This document shows positions 35,179 to 46,057 of a stretch of 64,000 nucleotides of DNA, piece by piece. How positions within the stretch are numbered: position 1 is the first letter of the stretch; the number at the start of each line of letters is the position of its first letter. This DNA is from Nocardioidaceae bacterium. Its GTDB lineage: Bacteria > Actinomycetota > Actinomycetes > Propionibacteriales > Nocardioidaceae. The position numbers were made by a program, and so were the translations under genes. The DNA is taken from contig JAURVT010000043.1 of NCBI GenBank assembly GCA_030655315.1, forward strand, positions 186,001 to 250,000, read 5' to 3'. The notes beneath the pieces were generated by a model. It searched no databases. It had not been told where the DNA came from and was given only the letters and a program-made list of their open reading frames with translations.

Positions 35179-36684
35179 ATGGCGCACGCAGTCGATGCCG
35201 AGTTCCTCGCGATCCCCCTGGGGTCGCTCGCCGACGCAGCCCTGCAACGGGCCCGCGACCTCGGCGCCGACCATGCCGACGTGCGGATCGAGCGCATCCG
35301 CTCCGAGCACGTCTCGCTGCGCGACGGGTCGCTGCAGGGGGCGCACGAGGGCCAGGAGCTCGGCCTGTGCGTCCGCGTCGTCGTCGACGGCGTGTGGGGC
35401 TTCGCCGCGGCCGGCGAGCTGTCGACGGACGCCGCGGTCCGCGCCGCCGAGTCGGCGGTCGCCGTCGCGCGCGTCTCGGCCCCGGTGACGCGCGAGCGCA
35501 TCGAGCTGGCCACCGAGCCTGTGCACGCCGACCGCACCTGGGTCTCGGACTACGAGCAGGACCCGCTGGCGATCCCCCTGGCCGACAAGGTGGCCCTGCT
35601 GGCCGACCGGTCGCGACGCGTCCTGGACCACCGCTCGGTCGACCACGTCTCGGCCGGCCTCGGCCAGGTCGTCGAGCAGAAGTTCTACGCCGACCTCGCC
35701 GGGACGTCCACGACCCAGCAGCGCGTGCGGGTGAACCCCGCCTTCGAGGCCCACGGCGCCAGTGCCGACGGGTCCCGCTTCGACTCGATGGCGAGCCTCG
35801 CGCCGCCGGCCGGTCGCGGCTGGGAGTACGTCACCACCGGCTGGGACTTCGACACCGAGCTCGCCGAGCTGGGCGACCACCTCGCCGAGAAGCTCGAGGC
35901 GCCGACCGTCGAGCCCGGCACCTACGACCTCGTCGTCGACCCGACGAACCTGTGGCTCACCATCCACGAGTCAATCGGCCACGCCACCGAGCTCGACCGC
36001 GCCCTCGGCTACGAGGCCAACTACGCAGGCACCTCGTTCGCCACCTGGGACCGGCTCGGGTCGCTGCGCTACGGCTCGGAGCACCTCCACGTCACCGGCG
36101 ACCGCACCACCCCGCACGGACTGTCGACCATCGGCTTCGACGACGACGGCGTCGAGACGCAGTCGTGGGACCTCGTGCGCGACGGGACGCTCGTCGGCTA
36201 CCAGGTCGACCGGCGCACCGCGGCCCTCAAGGGCATCGAGCGCTCCAACGGGTGCGCCTTCGCCGACTCCCCGTCCCACGTGCCGGTGCAGCGGATGGCC
36301 AACGTCTCGCTCGCCGCCGACCCGTCGGGCCCCGACACCGCGGGACTGATCGCGGGGGTGTCCGACGGGATCTACGTCGTGGGCGACCGGTCGTGGTCGA
36401 TCGACATGCAGCGGTTCAACTTCCAGTTCACCGGGCAACGGTTCTTCAGGATCGTGGACGGCCGCCTCGCCGGCCAGGTCCGCGACGTCGCCTACCAGGC
36501 CACGACCACCGAGTTCTGGGGTGCGATGGCCGCGGTGGGCGGGCCGTCGACGGTGCGCCTGGGCGGCACCTTCAACTGTGGCAAGGCCCAGCCCGGCCAG
36601 GGCGCACCGGTCAGCCACGGCTGCCCGTCGGCGCTCTTCACCGGCATCCGCATCCTGAACACCGCCGCCGAGTCGGGCCGATGA
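35179..36684 (+). CDS. tldD: TldD metalloprotease
   Basis: A 501-aa protein with the TldD zinc motif HESIGHATELD near 263 (HExxxH) and the C-terminal GGTFNCGKAQPGQGAPVSHG segment. TldD works with TldE/PmbA as a heterodimeric protease that trims peptides such as modified antibiotics. It overlaps the partner gene, which follows in the same operon. Confidence 0.9.
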   Translation: MAHAVDAEFLAIPLGSLADAALQRARDLGADHADVRIERIRSEHVSLRDGSLQGAHEGQELGLCVRVVVDGVWGFAAAGELSTDAAVRAAESAVAVARVSAPVTRERIELATEPVHADRTWVSDYEQDPLAIPLADKVALLADRSRRVLDHRSVDHVSAGLGQVVEQKFYADLAGTSTTQQRVRVNPAFEAHGASADGSRFDSMASLAPPAGRGWEYVTTGWDFDTELAELGDHLAEKLEAPTVEPGTYDLVVDPTNLWLTIHESIGHATELDRALGYEANYAGTSFATWDRLGSLRYGSEHLHVTGDRTTPHGLSTIGFDDDGVETQSWDLVRDGTLVGYQVDRRTAALKGIERSNGCAFADSPSHVPVQRMANVSLAADPSGPDTAGLIAGVSDGIYVVGDRSWSIDMQRFNFQFTGQRFFRIVDGRLAGQVRDVAYQATTTEFWGAMAAVGGPSTVRLGGTFNCGKAQPGQGAPVSHGCPSALFTGIRILNTAAESGR

Positions 36685-36695
36685 GAGGACCAGCG

Positions 36696-38075
36696 ATGAC
36701 TCCCCACGACCTCGTCGAGCGCGCGCTCGAGGCGTCCAGCAGCAGCCAGTGCGTGGTGATGGTCGACGTCCGCACCAGCGCCAACCTCCGCTGGGCCAAC
36801 AACACGCTCACCACGAACGGCGAGACCACCGGCACGAGCGCCACCGTGGTCGCCTTCTCCGACCGGGCCCACGGCACCGCCACCGCCTCGCTCTCGCGCA
36901 GCGTCGTCACGGTCGACGACGTGCTGGCGCTGGTGGCCGACGCCGACGCCGCCGCGGCGAGCGCGTCGCCGGCCTCCGACGCCGCCCCACTGGCCGCCGA
37001 CCGCGCGGACGCCGACTGGTCCACCCCGCCCGACTCCACCAGCATCGGCGTCTACTCCTCGATCGCTCCCGCGCTCGGCGAGGCGTTCGGGCAGGCCGAC
37101 GCCGAGGGTCGCGTGCTCTACGGGTTCGTCGACCACGAGGTGGTCACCAGCTACCTCGGCAGCAGCACGGGCCTGCGCCTGCGGCACACCCAGCCCGGCG
37201 GCCACATCGGCATCACCGGCAAGGACGCGGCGCAGACGCGCTCGGCCTGGGTGGGACGCGCCACCCGCGACTTCGACGACGTCGACCCCCTCGCCCTGGC
37301 CGACGAGCTGCGCACGCGGCTCTCGTGGGCCGAGCGGACGGTCGACCTCGAGGCGGGCCGCTACGACACGGTCCTGCCGCCCGCGGCCGTCGCCGACCTG
37401 ATGATCTACGCCTACTGGACCGCCACCGGCCGCGAGGCGCACGAGGGCCAGACCGTCTTCGGGCGCAGCGGCGGCGGCACCCGCATCGGGGACCGCGTGG
37501 GACGTCCCGGCGTCCAGCTGGGCTGGGACCCGGCCGCGCCGGGGCTCGAGTGCTCGCCGTTCGTGCAGGCCGCGGCGTCGTCGTCGGCGCAGAGCGTGTT
37601 CGACAACGGCCAGCCCGTCGAGGCCACCCGCTGGATCGACGACGGCACCCTGTCGGCGCTGATCCAGACCCGTGAGAGCGCCAGGGTCTCCGGGGCCGCC
37701 TTCACCCCGTACGGCGACAACCTGGTGATGTCGGTCGACGGCGCCACCGGCGGCCTGGACGACCTCGTCGCCGGCGTCGAGCGCGGGCTGCTCCTGACCT
37801 GCCTGTGGTACATCCGCGAGGTCGACGCCCAGACCCTCCTGCTCACCGGGCTCACGCGCGACGGCGTGTACCTCGTCGAGGGCGGCGAGATCACCGGGGC
37901 GGTCAACAACTTCCGCTTCAACGAGAGCCCCGTCGACCTGCTGTCGCGCTTCAGCGAGGCGGGCGCGTCGGTGCCGTCGTTCAGCCGCGAGTGGGGCGAC
38001 GAGTTCCTCCGCACCGCGACGCCCGCGCTGCGCGTGCCCGACTTCAACATGAGCAGCGTCAGCCAGGCGCAGTGA
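36696..38075 (+). CDS. pmbA: TldE/PmbA-like protease partner
   Basis: A 459-aa TldD/PmbA-family protein without HExxH, as expected for the non-catalytic partner. Family features include [15 protein letters not shown] near the start, [20 protein letters not shown] and [20 protein letters not shown] near the end. ATG 36696 follows AGAGGA; ATG 36681, overlapping the tldD stop, is possible. Overlaps the hydrolase gene (GTGA). Confidence 0.88.
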   Translation: MTPHDLVERALEASSSSQCVVMVDVRTSANLRWANNTLTTNGETTGTSATVVAFSDRAHGTATASLSRSVVTVDDVLALVADADAAAASASPASDAAPLAADRADADWSTPPDSTSIGVYSSIAPALGEAFGQADAEGRVLYGFVDHEVVTSYLGSSTGLRLRHTQPGGHIGITGKDAAQTRSAWVGRATRDFDDVDPLALADELRTRLSWAERTVDLEAGRYDTVLPPAAVADLMIYAYWTATGREAHEGQTVFGRSGGGTRIGDRVGRPGVQLGWDPAAPGLECSPFVQAAASSSAQSVFDNGQPVEATRWIDDGTLSALIQTRESARVSGAAFTPYGDNLVMSVDGATGGLDDLVAGVERGLLLTCLWYIREVDAQTLLLTGLTRDGVYLVEGGEITGAVNNFRFNESPVDLLSRFSEAGASVPSFSREWGDEFLRTATPALRVPDFNMSSVSQAQ

Positions 38076-38881
38076 CCTCGTCCACGGCCACCCCGACGCC
38101 GGTGGTGCTCGTCGCGCCGGCGATGGGGGCGCCGTCGGCGTACTACCGGCCGGTGGTCGAGGCGTTCGTGTCGCACGGGTGGGGAGCCCGCGCGCTGCCC
38201 GCGCCGGGCGTCGACCGCGACACCGAGCCGCCGCGGCGCGGCCACGACTTCGGGTACGACCACCTCGTCGGCCAGATGGACCGCGTCGTGCGCGAGGTGC
38301 GCGAGTCCGAGCCGCGACGCCCGGTCGTCCTGCTCGGGCACAGCCTCGGCGGTCACGTGGCGATGGCCTGGGCGCAGCGGGGTGGCGAGCCCGACGGCCT
38401 CGCGCTCGTCGGCTCCCCCGTCCCGTGGTTCGGGTACTACCGGCTCGGGCTGATCGGTCTGCTCGGCGGCGTGGTCCCCGTCGTCACCCAGGTGATGGGC
38501 CACTGGCCGCAGGGCCTGTTCGCCGGCGCCCAGCCCGCCTCGCTGATGCGCCAGTGGGCCGGTTTCGTCCGCACCGGCCGGCTGCCCCTGGCGCCTCGGG
38601 CACGACGGGACGGGTCGCTGGACGTGCCGACGCTGGTCGTCCAGATCGAGGACGACGCGCTCGCGCCCGACCGCGGCACCGCCGCGATGGGTCGCTACGT
38701 CCGTCCCGACCTGGTCACCACCTGGCGGCACACCCGCGCCGGCTCCCCCAGCCCCGCCACCGTCGACCACCTGCGCTGGGTCAAGCGGCCCCAGCCCGTC
38801 GTCGACCGCGTCGTCACCTGGTGGACCGACACCCGTCACCTCCGCCCGTCGACGCCCCCGCCCCCCACCCAGGGCCGTTGA
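38072..38881 (+). CDS. Alpha/beta hydrolase
   Basis: A 269-aa hydrolase with VVLVAPAMGAPSAYYRPVVE and VVLLGHSLGGHVAMAWAQ (GHSLG nucleophile elbow), then PTLVVQIEDDALAPDRG with the likely Asp. Starting at GTG 38072, it overlaps pmbA by four bases, so it is the third gene of the tldD-pmbA operon. A link to peptide processing is inferred from the operon only. Confidence 0.78.
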   Translation: MTSSTATPTPVVLVAPAMGAPSAYYRPVVEAFVSHGWGARALPAPGVDRDTEPPRRGHDFGYDHLVGQMDRVVREVRESEPRRPVVLLGHSLGGHVAMAWAQRGGEPDGLALVGSPVPWFGYYRLGLIGLLGGVVPVVTQVMGHWPQGLFAGAQPASLMRQWAGFVRTGRLPLAPRARRDGSLDVPTLVVQIEDDALAPDRGTAAMGRYVRPDLVTTWRHTRAGSPSPATVDHLRWVKRPQPVVDRVVTWWTDTRHLRPSTPPPPTQGR

Positions 38882-38934
38882 CTTCCGCGCCATCGGGGGT
38901 CGAGCACGCCTCAGCTCCCGATGACGCGGAAGTC
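38880..38934. terminator. Bidirectional hairpin terminator
   Basis: 18-bp stem with one mismatch (GACTTCCGCGCCATCGGG against CCCGATGACGCGGAAGTC), 19-base loop, between convergent genes ending at 38881 and 38963. It likely serves both strands. Confidence 0.65.
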
Positions 38935-38962
38935 GACGCAGGGGTGGGTGCGTGCGGAGGAG

Positions 38963-40318
38963 CTAGCGCCAGCCGCGGCCGGGGTGCGGGACGTCGGGGT
39001 CGTAGGGGGTGCGGGTGTAGGTGAACGTGCCGACGTCGAGGTGGCTGACGGTGCCGTCGGCGCGCCGCACGACCCGCAGCGTCTCGCCGCTCTGGTAGCC
39101 CGACGTGCCGCGCCAGGTGTCGTCCCCGGTACGGGTGAAGGTGAACCCGCGACCGCCCGACGTCGACGCGAAGCGCAGGCCGTCGCCCTCGACGCGCATC
39201 ACCGACGGCGCCTGGCCCCAGTACCAGGTGCCGAGCAGCTCGCGGACGGAGTCGTCCACCGCCGTCGTGGGCACCCACGGGTCCGGCAGCGCCGGCTCGA
39301 GCTCGAGCACGAGGTCGACGAGCGCGCGGGGCAGGCCCTCGGCGTCGAGACCGCTGCCGCCGTTGGACAGGCAGGCCGCGCCGACGCCCGTCCGCGGGTC
39401 CACGAAGACGCCGCAGACGAAGCCCGGCATCGACCCGGTGTGCCCGACGAGCACGCGCGGGGGCTGCCCCGACAGCCGCAGCCCGAGGCCGTAGGAGCCA
39501 CCGCGCGGGTCGTCGGGATCGATCGACTGGGCCCGCGTCATCGCCCGGACGCCGTCGGCGTCGAGGACGGCGGGGTCGGGGGCGGCGAGGAAGGCGAGCC
39601 AGCGGACCATGTCGCGCGGCGTGCTCCACAGCTGGCCGGCCGGGGCCATCGCCCCGGTGTCCTGGTGCGGCTCGCGGACGAGCAGGCCGGTGAGGTCCTC
39701 GACGCCGAAGCCGTCGGCGTGCGGCGCGACGGGTTCGCAGCCGGTCCGGTCCAGCCCGAGCGGGTCCAGCACGCGCGCGGCGAGGACCTCGGCCCACGGG
39801 GCCCCGCGGTGCACCTCGACGAGCCGCCCGAGGACGCCGAACGCCAGGTTCGAGTAGTGGTACTGCTGCCCGACGGGCAGCACCGGACCGACGTGCGCGT
39901 TGGCCGCGGCGAGCACGTCCCAGTCGCTGCCCACGCTGCGCTCCCACCACGACCCGGCGGGCTCCGCGGGCAGCCCGGCGGCGTGCGACAGCAGCCCGCG
40001 GACGGTCGCGTCGCGCAGCGGCGCGTCGGGCAGGTGCCGACCCACCGGGTCGGCGAGGTCGACCACGCCCTCGGCGACCAGCTGCATCACGAGCACGGCG
40101 GTGAAGGTCTTGCTCACCGAGCCGACGCGGTACTGCACGTCGGGCCCCGGCACGACGTCACCGTGCTCCGACGCATCCGTGCCGCGGGCGTCCGTCCAGG
40201 CGACCTCACCGTCACGGAGCACCGCGCACGCCAGCGACGGCAGGCGCCCGACGGCCTGGGCCGTCGCCGTCAGGGCCTCGAGCCGCCGGCCGGTGGAGGC
40301 GAGCAGCGGCAGGCTCAC
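38963..40318 (-). CDS. Beta-lactamase-fold serine hydrolase (class C type)
   Basis: A 451-aa protein with the SxxK motif [15 protein letters not shown] (about 82-96), YxN as [12 protein letters not shown] and an HTG in place of KTG ([10 protein letters not shown]). This set marks the AmpC/esterase EstB/DD-peptidase superfamily; the HTG form is typical of esterases and peptidases rather than true beta-lactamases. A C-terminal lipocalin-like region follows (LLGTWYWGQ...). GTG 40318 overlaps the gcvP stop, so it is cotranscribed with gcvP. No signal peptide is evident. Confidence 0.85.
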   Translation of the reverse strand: MSLPLLASTGRRLEALTATAQAVGRLPSLACAVLRDGEVAWTDARGTDASEHGDVVPGPDVQYRVGSVSKTFTAVLVMQLVAEGVVDLADPVGRHLPDAPLRDATVRGLLSHAAGLPAEPAGSWWERSVGSDWDVLAAANAHVGPVLPVGQQYHYSNLAFGVLGRLVEVHRGAPWAEVLAARVLDPLGLDRTGCEPVAPHADGFGVEDLTGLLVREPHQDTGAMAPAGQLWSTPRDMVRWLAFLAAPDPAVLDADGVRAMTRAQSIDPDDPRGGSYGLGLRLSGQPPRVLVGHTGSMPGFVCGVFVDPRTGVGAACLSNGGSGLDAEGLPRALVDLVLELEPALPDPWVPTTAVDDSVRELLGTWYWGQAPSVMRVEGDGLRFASTSGGRGFTFTRTGDDTWRGTSGYQSGETLRVVRRADGTVSHLDVGTFTYTRTPYDPDVPHPGRGWR

Positions 40319-43188
40319 TCGGCGAACGCCTCGGGCGGCGGGCAGCTGCAGGCCAGGTTGCGGTCGCCGTAGGCCTGGTCGATGCGCGCCACCGCCGGCC
40401 AGTACTTGTCGGGCGTCACGCCGCCGGGGAAGACCGCGGTCTCGCGCGAGTAGGGGTGGTCCCACTCCCCCACCAGGGCCCGCGTGGTGTGCGGGGCGTT
40501 GCGCAGCGGGTTGTCGACGGCGTCGAGCTCACCGGACTCGACCGCACGGATCTCGTCGCGGATGGCGATCATCGCGTCGCAGAACCGGTCGAGCTCGGCG
40601 AGGTCCTCGCTCTCGGTGGGCTCCACCATGAGCGTGCCCGCCACGGGGAACGACATCGTCGGCGCGTGGAACCCGTGGTCGACCAGACGCTTCGCGACGT
40701 CGTCGACGGTGACGCCGCTCGACTTCGACATCGGACGCAGGTCGAGGATGCACTCGTGCGCGACCAGGCCGCCGTCACCGCTGTAGAGGATCGGGTAGTG
40801 CTCCCCCAGCCGCGAGGCCACGTAGTTGGCGGCCAGGACGGCGACCGAGGTGGCGCGGGTCAGGCCCTCGCCGCCCATCATCGCGACGTACGCCCACGAG
40901 ATGGGCAGGATGCCGGCCGAGCCGTACGGGGCCGCCGAGATGGCGCCGATGCCCTCACGCCCACGCGGCAGCGGGTGCTGCGGGTGGCTGGGCAGGAACG
41001 GCACCAGGTGCTCGGCGACGCCGACCGGGCCGACGCCCGGACCGCCACCGCCGTGCGGGATGCAGAACGTCTTGTGCAGGTTCAGGTGCGACACGTCGCC
41101 GCCGAACAGGCCGGGCTTGGCGTGGCCGAGCAGCGCGTTCAGGTTGGCGCCGTCGACGTACACCTGGCCGCCCGCGGCGTGCACGACCTCGCACAGCTCG
41201 GTGATGCCGTGCTCGTAGACGCCGTGCGTGGACGGGTAGGTGACCATGATGGCAGCGAGGTCGTCGGCGTGGGCGTCGCACTGGGCGCGCAGGTCGACGA
41301 GGTCGACGCTGCCGCCCTCGTCGGCCTTCACGACGACGACGCGCATGCCCGCCATCACCGCGGACGCCGCGTTGGTGCCGTGGGCCGAGCTGGGGATCAG
41401 GCAGACGTCGCGACGCTCGTCGCCCCGGCTGCGGTGGTAGCCGCGGATCGCGAGCAGGCCGGCGAGCTCACCCTGCGAGCCGGCGTTGGGCTGCACCGAG
41501 ACGGCCGCGTAGCCGGTGACCTCGGCCAGCCACGACTCGAGCTGCTCGACGAGCGCGATCGAGCCCTGAGCGTCCTCGGCCGGCACGAAGGGGTGCAGGT
41601 CGGCGAACTCGGGCCACGAGATGGGCTCCATCTCGGCGGTGGCGTTGAGCTTCATGGTGCACGAGCCGAGCGGGATCATGCCGCGGTCGAGCGCGTAGTC
41701 GCGGTCGCTGAGGCGTCGCAGGTAGCGCAGCATCTGCGTCTCGCTGTGGTGCTCGTCGAACACCGGGTGGGTCAGCAGCTCGGTGTCGCGGCGCAGGCCG
41801 GCCGGCAGCGCGTCGGCGGTGCGGGTGTCGACGGCCTCGAGGTCGACGTCGGTGACGCCGAACGCGGCCCAGACCGCGTGCAGGTGGGCGGCCGTGGTGG
41901 TCTCGGAGGTGGACACGCCCACGTGGTCGGCGTCGACGAGACGCAGGTGGATGCCGTCCTCGCGGGCGGCGCGCACGACGTCCTCGGCGCGCCCGGGCAC
42001 CCGGGCGGTGACGGTGTCGAACAGCTCGTCGTGGAGCAGCTCGACCCCGCCGTCGCGCAGCCCGGTGGCGAGCACGGCGGCGTAGCGGTGGACGCGGGTC
42101 GCGATGTCCCGCAGGCCGGCCGGGCCGTGGTAGACCGCGTACATCGAGGCGACGACGGCGAGCAGCACCTGGGCGGTGCAGATGTTGGACGTCGCCTTGT
42201 CGCGACGGATGTGCTGCTCGCGGGTCTGCAGGGCGAGGCGGTAGGCCGGGCGTCCCTCCGCGTCCTTGGACACCCCGACCAGCCGGCCGGGGAGGTGCCG
42301 CTCGAGGCCCTTGGCGACGGCGACGTAGCCGGCGTGCGGGCCGCCGTAGAACATCGGGACGCCGAAGCGCTGGCTCGAGCCGACGACGACGTCGGCGCCC
42401 ATCGCGCCCGGGGACTCCAGCACGCAGAGCGCGAGCGGGTCGGTGACGACGACGGCCAGGCCGCCGCGCTCGTGCACGGCCTCGATCACGTCGCGCGGGT
42501 CGCGCACCCGGCCGTCGCTGTGCGGGTAGGCCACGAGCACGCCGCTCACGTCGCCCTCGGGCAGACCGGCGTCCAGGTCGGTCACGACCACCTCGATGCC
42601 CATCGCCTCGGCGCGGGTGCGCACGACGGCGATCGTCTGCGGGTGGCACGCGGCGTCGACCACGAAGGACTGCTCGGGCTTGGAGCGCTTGGCTCGCCGG
42701 ACCAGGGTCATCGCCTCGGCCGCCGCGGTGCCCTCGTCGAGCAGCGACGCGTTGGCCGTCGGCAGTCCGGCGAGGTCGGCGACCATGGTCTGGAAGTTGA
42801 TCAGCGCCTCGAGCCGGCCCTGGGAGATCTCGGGCTGGTACGGCGTGTAGGCGGTGTACCAGGACGGGTCCTCGAGGACGTTGCGGCGGATCACGCCGGG
42901 CGTCGTGGTCGGGTGGTAGCCCTGGCCGATCATCGAGATGCCGGGGTTGTTCTTCTGGGCGAGCAGGCGCAGCCGGGCGACGGCCTCGGTCTCGCTCAGG
43001 GCCTCGGTCATCGCGAGGCTCTCGCCCAGGGCGATGCCGGACGGGACGGCCGCGGCCATCAGGGCGTCGAGGTCGGCATGACCGAGGGCGTCGAGCATCC
43101 GCTGCTGGGCCGCGGCGTCGGGGCCGATGTGCCGGCTCTCGAAGGGCAGCACGCGGTCGAGCTCGGCCAGGGGGCGATGGTCGGTCAT
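40315..43188 (-). CDS. gcvP: Glycine dehydrogenase (decarboxylating), P protein
   Basis: A 957-aa P protein of the glycine cleavage system, which decarboxylates glycine and loads the aminomethyl group on GcvH. The single-chain form has both halves: [20 protein letters not shown] at the N-terminus, [17 protein letters not shown], and the PLP-lysine block [20 protein letters not shown] (Lys near 706). ATG 43188 is well placed. A glycine riboswitch lies in the leader, so expression should rise with glycine. Its gcvH partner is in the same neighbourhood (46058); gcvT is not in the window. Confidence 0.97.
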   Translation of the reverse strand: MTDHRPLAELDRVLPFESRHIGPDAAAQQRMLDALGHADLDALMAAAVPSGIALGESLAMTEALSETEAVARLRLLAQKNNPGISMIGQGYHPTTTPGVIRRNVLEDPSWYTAYTPYQPEISQGRLEALINFQTMVADLAGLPTANASLLDEGTAAAEAMTLVRRAKRSKPEQSFVVDAACHPQTIAVVRTRAEAMGIEVVVTDLDAGLPEGDVSGVLVAYPHSDGRVRDPRDVIEAVHERGGLAVVVTDPLALCVLESPGAMGADVVVGSSQRFGVPMFYGGPHAGYVAVAKGLERHLPGRLVGVSKDAEGRPAYRLALQTREQHIRRDKATSNICTAQVLLAVVASMYAVYHGPAGLRDIATRVHRYAAVLATGLRDGGVELLHDELFDTVTARVPGRAEDVVRAAREDGIHLRLVDADHVGVSTSETTTAAHLHAVWAAFGVTDVDLEAVDTRTADALPAGLRRDTELLTHPVFDEHHSETQMLRYLRRLSDRDYALDRGMIPLGSCTMKLNATAEMEPISWPEFADLHPFVPAEDAQGSIALVEQLESWLAEVTGYAAVSVQPNAGSQGELAGLLAIRGYHRSRGDERRDVCLIPSSAHGTNAASAVMAGMRVVVVKADEGGSVDLVDLRAQCDAHADDLAAIMVTYPSTHGVYEHGITELCEVVHAAGGQVYVDGANLNALLGHAKPGLFGGDVSHLNLHKTFCIPHGGGGPGVGPVGVAEHLVPFLPSHPQHPLPRGREGIGAISAAPYGSAGILPISWAYVAMMGGEGLTRATSVAVLAANYVASRLGEHYPILYSGDGGLVAHECILDLRPMSKSSGVTVDDVAKRLVDHGFHAPTMSFPVAGTLMVEPTESEDLAELDRFCDAMIAIRDEIRAVESGELDAVDNPLRNAPHTTRALVGEWDHPYSRETAVFPGGVTPDKYWPAVARIDQAYGDRNLACSCPPPEAFAE

Positions 43189-43231
43189 CGGGTCTCCAGA
43201 CGGGTCGGGTGGAACACCCTCCCCCTCTGTC

Positions 43232-43340
43232 GCGAGCGCTCCAGAGGTGCCGTCGTCACGCGGTCCGGGTGCCTGAGAGGTTCCGGGGAGGATTTGCCCC
43301 TTCGGCGCCGCACCAGATGCGGGCTCTCCCGCGTGGTTCA
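43232..43340 (-). promoter_or_regulatory. Glycine riboswitch (single aptamer)
   Basis: On the minus strand, in RNA order: GCGGGAGAGCCCGC (stem), GCGCCGAAGGGGCAAA, GGAACCTCTCAGGCA, GGACCGCG and CACCTCTGGAG. These are the conserved blocks of the glycine (gcvT-type) aptamer. One aptamer is clear; a full second one is not seen. A -10-like TAGACT lies at 43358-43353. The leader runs into gcvP. Confidence 0.9.
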
Positions 43341-43469
43341 GTGGCTGGGTCGAGTCTAGACGAGCCCGGCGACCACGTCCGTGCGACGTACGGACGCCGC
43401 GTAGGTCCGGGGACGACGACGGGCCGCCCGCTGGTGCGGACGGCCCGGTCGATGCTGGGTGGGACGCGG

Positions 43470-44066
43470 TCAGCCGGCCTCGCGCTGGCGGCGACGGGCG
43501 GCGAGCTCGTCGGACGGGTCCTCGTTCTCGACGGCCTTCTCGCTGGGCAGGTCCGAGAGCGTGCCCTCGATCTCGCGCCAGACGCCGCCGATGGCGATGC
43601 CGAAGACGCCCTGGCCGCCCTGGAGCAGATCGATGACCTCGTCGGCCGAGCGGCACTCGTAGACGCTGGCGCCGTCGCTCATCAGCGTGATGCTGGCGAG
43701 GTCCTCGGTGCCGCGCTCGCGCAGGTGCTGCACCGCGGTGCGGATCTGCTGCAGCGAGACGCCCGCGTCGAGCAGGCGCTTGATGATCTTGAGCAGCAGC
43801 ATGTCGCGGAAGCCGTACAGGCGCTGGGTGCCCGAGCCGGTGGCCGAGCGGACCGTGGGCTCGACCAGGCCGGTGCGGGCCCAGTAGTCAAGCTGGCGGT
43901 AGGTGATCCCGGCCGCCTTGCACGCGATCGGGCCGCGGAAGCCGGTGTCGTCCGAGACGGGCGCGACGTCGTCGTCGAAGAGCAGGCCCTGCGCGCCGGC
44001 GGCGTCGGCCGCCCGGGCGCGCTCGGCACCGTCGAGCTCCTCGCCGGGGATCTCGCCTGTCGCCAC
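43470..44066 (-). CDS. MerR-family regulator (Rv1830-like)
   Basis: A 198-aa protein with a MerR DNA-binding domain at about 48-115 ([20 protein letters not shown], then [20 protein letters not shown]) and a C-terminal ligand- or protein-contact part ([20 protein letters not shown]). Its position between gcvP and the bifunctional nuclease matches Rv1830 of M. tuberculosis. Start GTG 44066. Confidence 0.88.
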   Translation of the reverse strand: MATGEIPGEELDGAERARAADAAGAQGLLFDDDVAPVSDDTGFRGPIACKAAGITYRQLDYWARTGLVEPTVRSATGSGTQRLYGFRDMLLLKIIKRLLDAGVSLQQIRTAVQHLRERGTEDLASITLMSDGASVYECRSADEVIDLLQGGQGVFGIAIGGVWREIEGTLSDLPSEKAVENEDPSDELAARRRQREAG

Positions 44067-44248
44067 GTCGCCGCCTTCCTCGTGCGCACCCCGGTGGGCT
44101 GCGCAGCAGATGATGACCGACGTGGAACTACACCGTCGGTGTTCGACTCAAGGTAAGCCCGGCACCGGGCCGGGTCAACGAACCCGGGCCCGAAGGCGAC
44201 CGCGTGTCGCGGCAGGCAGGTCGGTGGGCCCGCCCGTGACGACGTGCG

Positions 44249-44719
44249 TCAGCCGTCCTTCTCGAAGTCCTCGGGGGTGATCTCGTCGAGGAACTCGCGG
44301 AACTTCTCCACCTCGGCCTCCTCCTGGTCCGGGACCGGGACGGAGGACTCCTCGAGCACGTCGTCGGCGCAGACGATCTTGGTCCCGGTGCGCAGCGCGA
44401 GCGCGATGGAGTCCGAGGGGCGGGCGCCGACGTGCGCGCCGGAGCCGAAGACCAGCTCGGCGTAGAACACGTGGTCCTTCACCTCGGTGATGCGCACCTC
44501 GCTGAGCTCGTCGCCCAGGGCCGCGACGACGTCACGCATGAGGTCGTGCGTCAGCGGCCGCGGCGGGACGACGCCCTGCTGGGCGAAGGCGATGGCCGTG
44601 GCCTCGACCGCCCCGATCCAGATCGGCAGGTACCGCGAGCCGTCGACCTCCCGCAGCAGCACCAGGGGCTGGTTGGAGGGCATCTCCACCCGGACTCCGA
44701 CCACATCGAGTTCACGCAC
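44249..44719 (-). CDS. Bifunctional nuclease family protein (DUF151)
   Basis: A 156-aa protein with the DUF151 blocks RELDVVGVRVEMPSNQPLVL, LPIWIGAVEATAIAFAQQGV, RPLTHDLMRDVVAALG and GARPSDSIALALRTGTKI. Plant members were reported as DNase/RNase; the bacterial role is unclear. Corresponds to Rv1829. GTG 44719 is chosen over a longer frame with no homology upstream. Confidence 0.88.
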   Translation of the reverse strand: MRELDVVGVRVEMPSNQPLVLLREVDGSRYLPIWIGAVEATAIAFAQQGVVPPRPLTHDLMRDVVAALGDELSEVRITEVKDHVFYAELVFGSGAHVGARPSDSIALALRTGTKIVCADDVLEESSVPVPDQEEAEVEKFREFLDEITPEDFEKDG

Positions 44720-44735
44720 GCGTTCAGCGTACCCG

Positions 44736-45458
44736 TCAGTCGCGGTGACGCAGACCCTGCTTGACCAGCGTGGTGTGCAGGCGCACCGACAGGGCCGCGA
44801 GGTTGCGGACGGTCTCCTCGGCGCCACCGGGGTCACGCTGGCGCTGCAGCGGCGACACGACCTGGTCGAACATGCCGATCTCGCGGTCGGCGCTCGCCCG
44901 GAAGGCGCGCAGGTGGCGCGGCTCGAGCCCGAACGCGGCCAGCTCGGCGACGCACCGGGCGACCACGAGGGCCGAGCCGTCGTAGGGGCTGGTGGGCGTG
45001 CGGCGCGTCACCAGGCCGTGCTGCTCCATCTCGTCGAGCATCTCCTCGCTGACGTCGGCCGCCCGGAGCAGCTCGGCCCGCGTCAGGCGCAGCTCGGTTC
45101 GGCTCTGGCGCAGCGAGTCGGCGGTCGGGTAGCCGTCGTCGGCGAGCACGACCCGGGGCACCCGGATGGCGTCGACCTCGTCGTCGGGCACCAGACCGCG
45201 GTCGAGGTCGTCCAGCTTCTGGCGGATCACCTTGAGCGGCAGGAACCGGTCGCGCTGCAGGCGCAGCACGTACTGCAGCCGGTCGAGGTCGCCGTGGGAG
45301 AACTTGCGGTAGCCCGACGGCGTGCGCTCGGGCTCCACGAGGCCCTCGGTCTCCAGGTAGCGGATCTTGGAGATCGTGATGTCGGAGAACTCGGCGCGCA
45401 GGTGACCCAGGACCTCCCCGATGGACATCCGCGCGCGCGACGGCTCCGGGGTGGTCAC
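44736..45458 (-). CDS. MerR-family regulator (Rv1828-like)
   Basis: A 240-aa protein. The winged HTH (MSIGEVLGHLRAEFSDITIS, then KIRYLETEGLVEPERTPSGY) is typical of the Rv1828 type, followed by a helical dimer region and an all-helical C-terminal domain. GTG 45458 overlaps the FHA-gene stop, so it is coupled to it. Confidence 0.88.
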   Translation of the reverse strand: MTTPEPSRARMSIGEVLGHLRAEFSDITISKIRYLETEGLVEPERTPSGYRKFSHGDLDRLQYVLRLQRDRFLPLKVIRQKLDDLDRGLVPDDEVDAIRVPRVVLADDGYPTADSLRQSRTELRLTRAELLRAADVSEEMLDEMEQHGLVTRRTPTSPYDGSALVVARCVAELAAFGLEPRHLRAFRASADREIGMFDQVVSPLQRQRDPGGAEETVRNLAALSVRLHTTLVKQGLRHRD

Positions 45459-45916
45459 GAAGTCGCGGCTCCCGCGCTCGGGAAGTACACGAGGCGGTAC
45501 TTGCCGATCTGCACCTCGTCGCGCCCGTTGAGCCGGACGTCGTCGATGCGGTCGCGGTTGACGTAGGTGCCGTTCAGGCTGCCCACGTCGGTGACGTGGT
45601 ACCCGTCCTCACCGCGGCGGAAGACCGCGTGACGACGGCTGACGGTGACGTCGTCGAGGAAGATGTCGCTGTCGGGGTGACGTCCGGCCGACACCTCGTC
45701 GGTGTCGAGCAGGAAGCGCGAGCCCGCACTGGGGCCGCGCTGCACCAGTAGCAGGGCGCTTCCCGCCGGCAGCGCCTCGAGCGCCGCCGCGTCGTCCTGG
45801 CTCAACTCGCCGGCCTTGGACTCCTCGACCTGCGGGGCGAAGGAGATGGTCGAGGTGGTCTCGGCCGGCGTCTCGGGGGCGGCGCGACGCTGCTCGTCCT
45901 CGGGGTGGGGAGCCAT
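45455..45916 (-). CDS. garA: FHA-domain protein, GarA-like
   Basis: A 153-aa protein. An N-terminal tail holds ETTSTISF, the threonine motif phosphorylated by PknB/PknG in mycobacterial GarA. A C-terminal FHA domain follows (GSRFLLDTDEVSAGRHPDSD; VSRRHAVFRR; GSLNGTYVNRDRIDD). Unphosphorylated GarA binds and inhibits TCA-cycle and glutamate enzymes; phosphorylation makes the FHA domain close on its own tail. Being inside the gcv cluster matches Rv1827. Confidence 0.93.
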   Translation of the reverse strand: MAPHPEDEQRRAAPETPAETTSTISFAPQVEESKAGELSQDDAAALEALPAGSALLLVQRGPSAGSRFLLDTDEVSAGRHPDSDIFLDDVTVSRRHAVFRRGEDGYHVTDVGSLNGTYVNRDRIDDVRLNGRDEVQIGKYRLVYFPSAGAATS

Positions 45917-46010
45917 GGACAGGGACCTCCTGGGAGACCGTGGGACGCCGCTGCGACCGGGCGGACGCCGACGGCGAGCGTGAAGTCGGGGATGAGTGTT
46001 GCTGGGTCGA

Positions 46011-46040
46011 AACCTACGCGGCCCCGCAAGAGCGGGTCAA
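46011..46040 (-). promoter_or_regulatory. garA promoter
   Basis: Minus strand: TTGACC (46040-46035), 18-base spacer, TAGGTT (46016-46011). It lies about 95 bp upstream of the garA start. Confidence 0.55.
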
Positions 46041-46057
46041 CCGGATCGGGAGAACGC

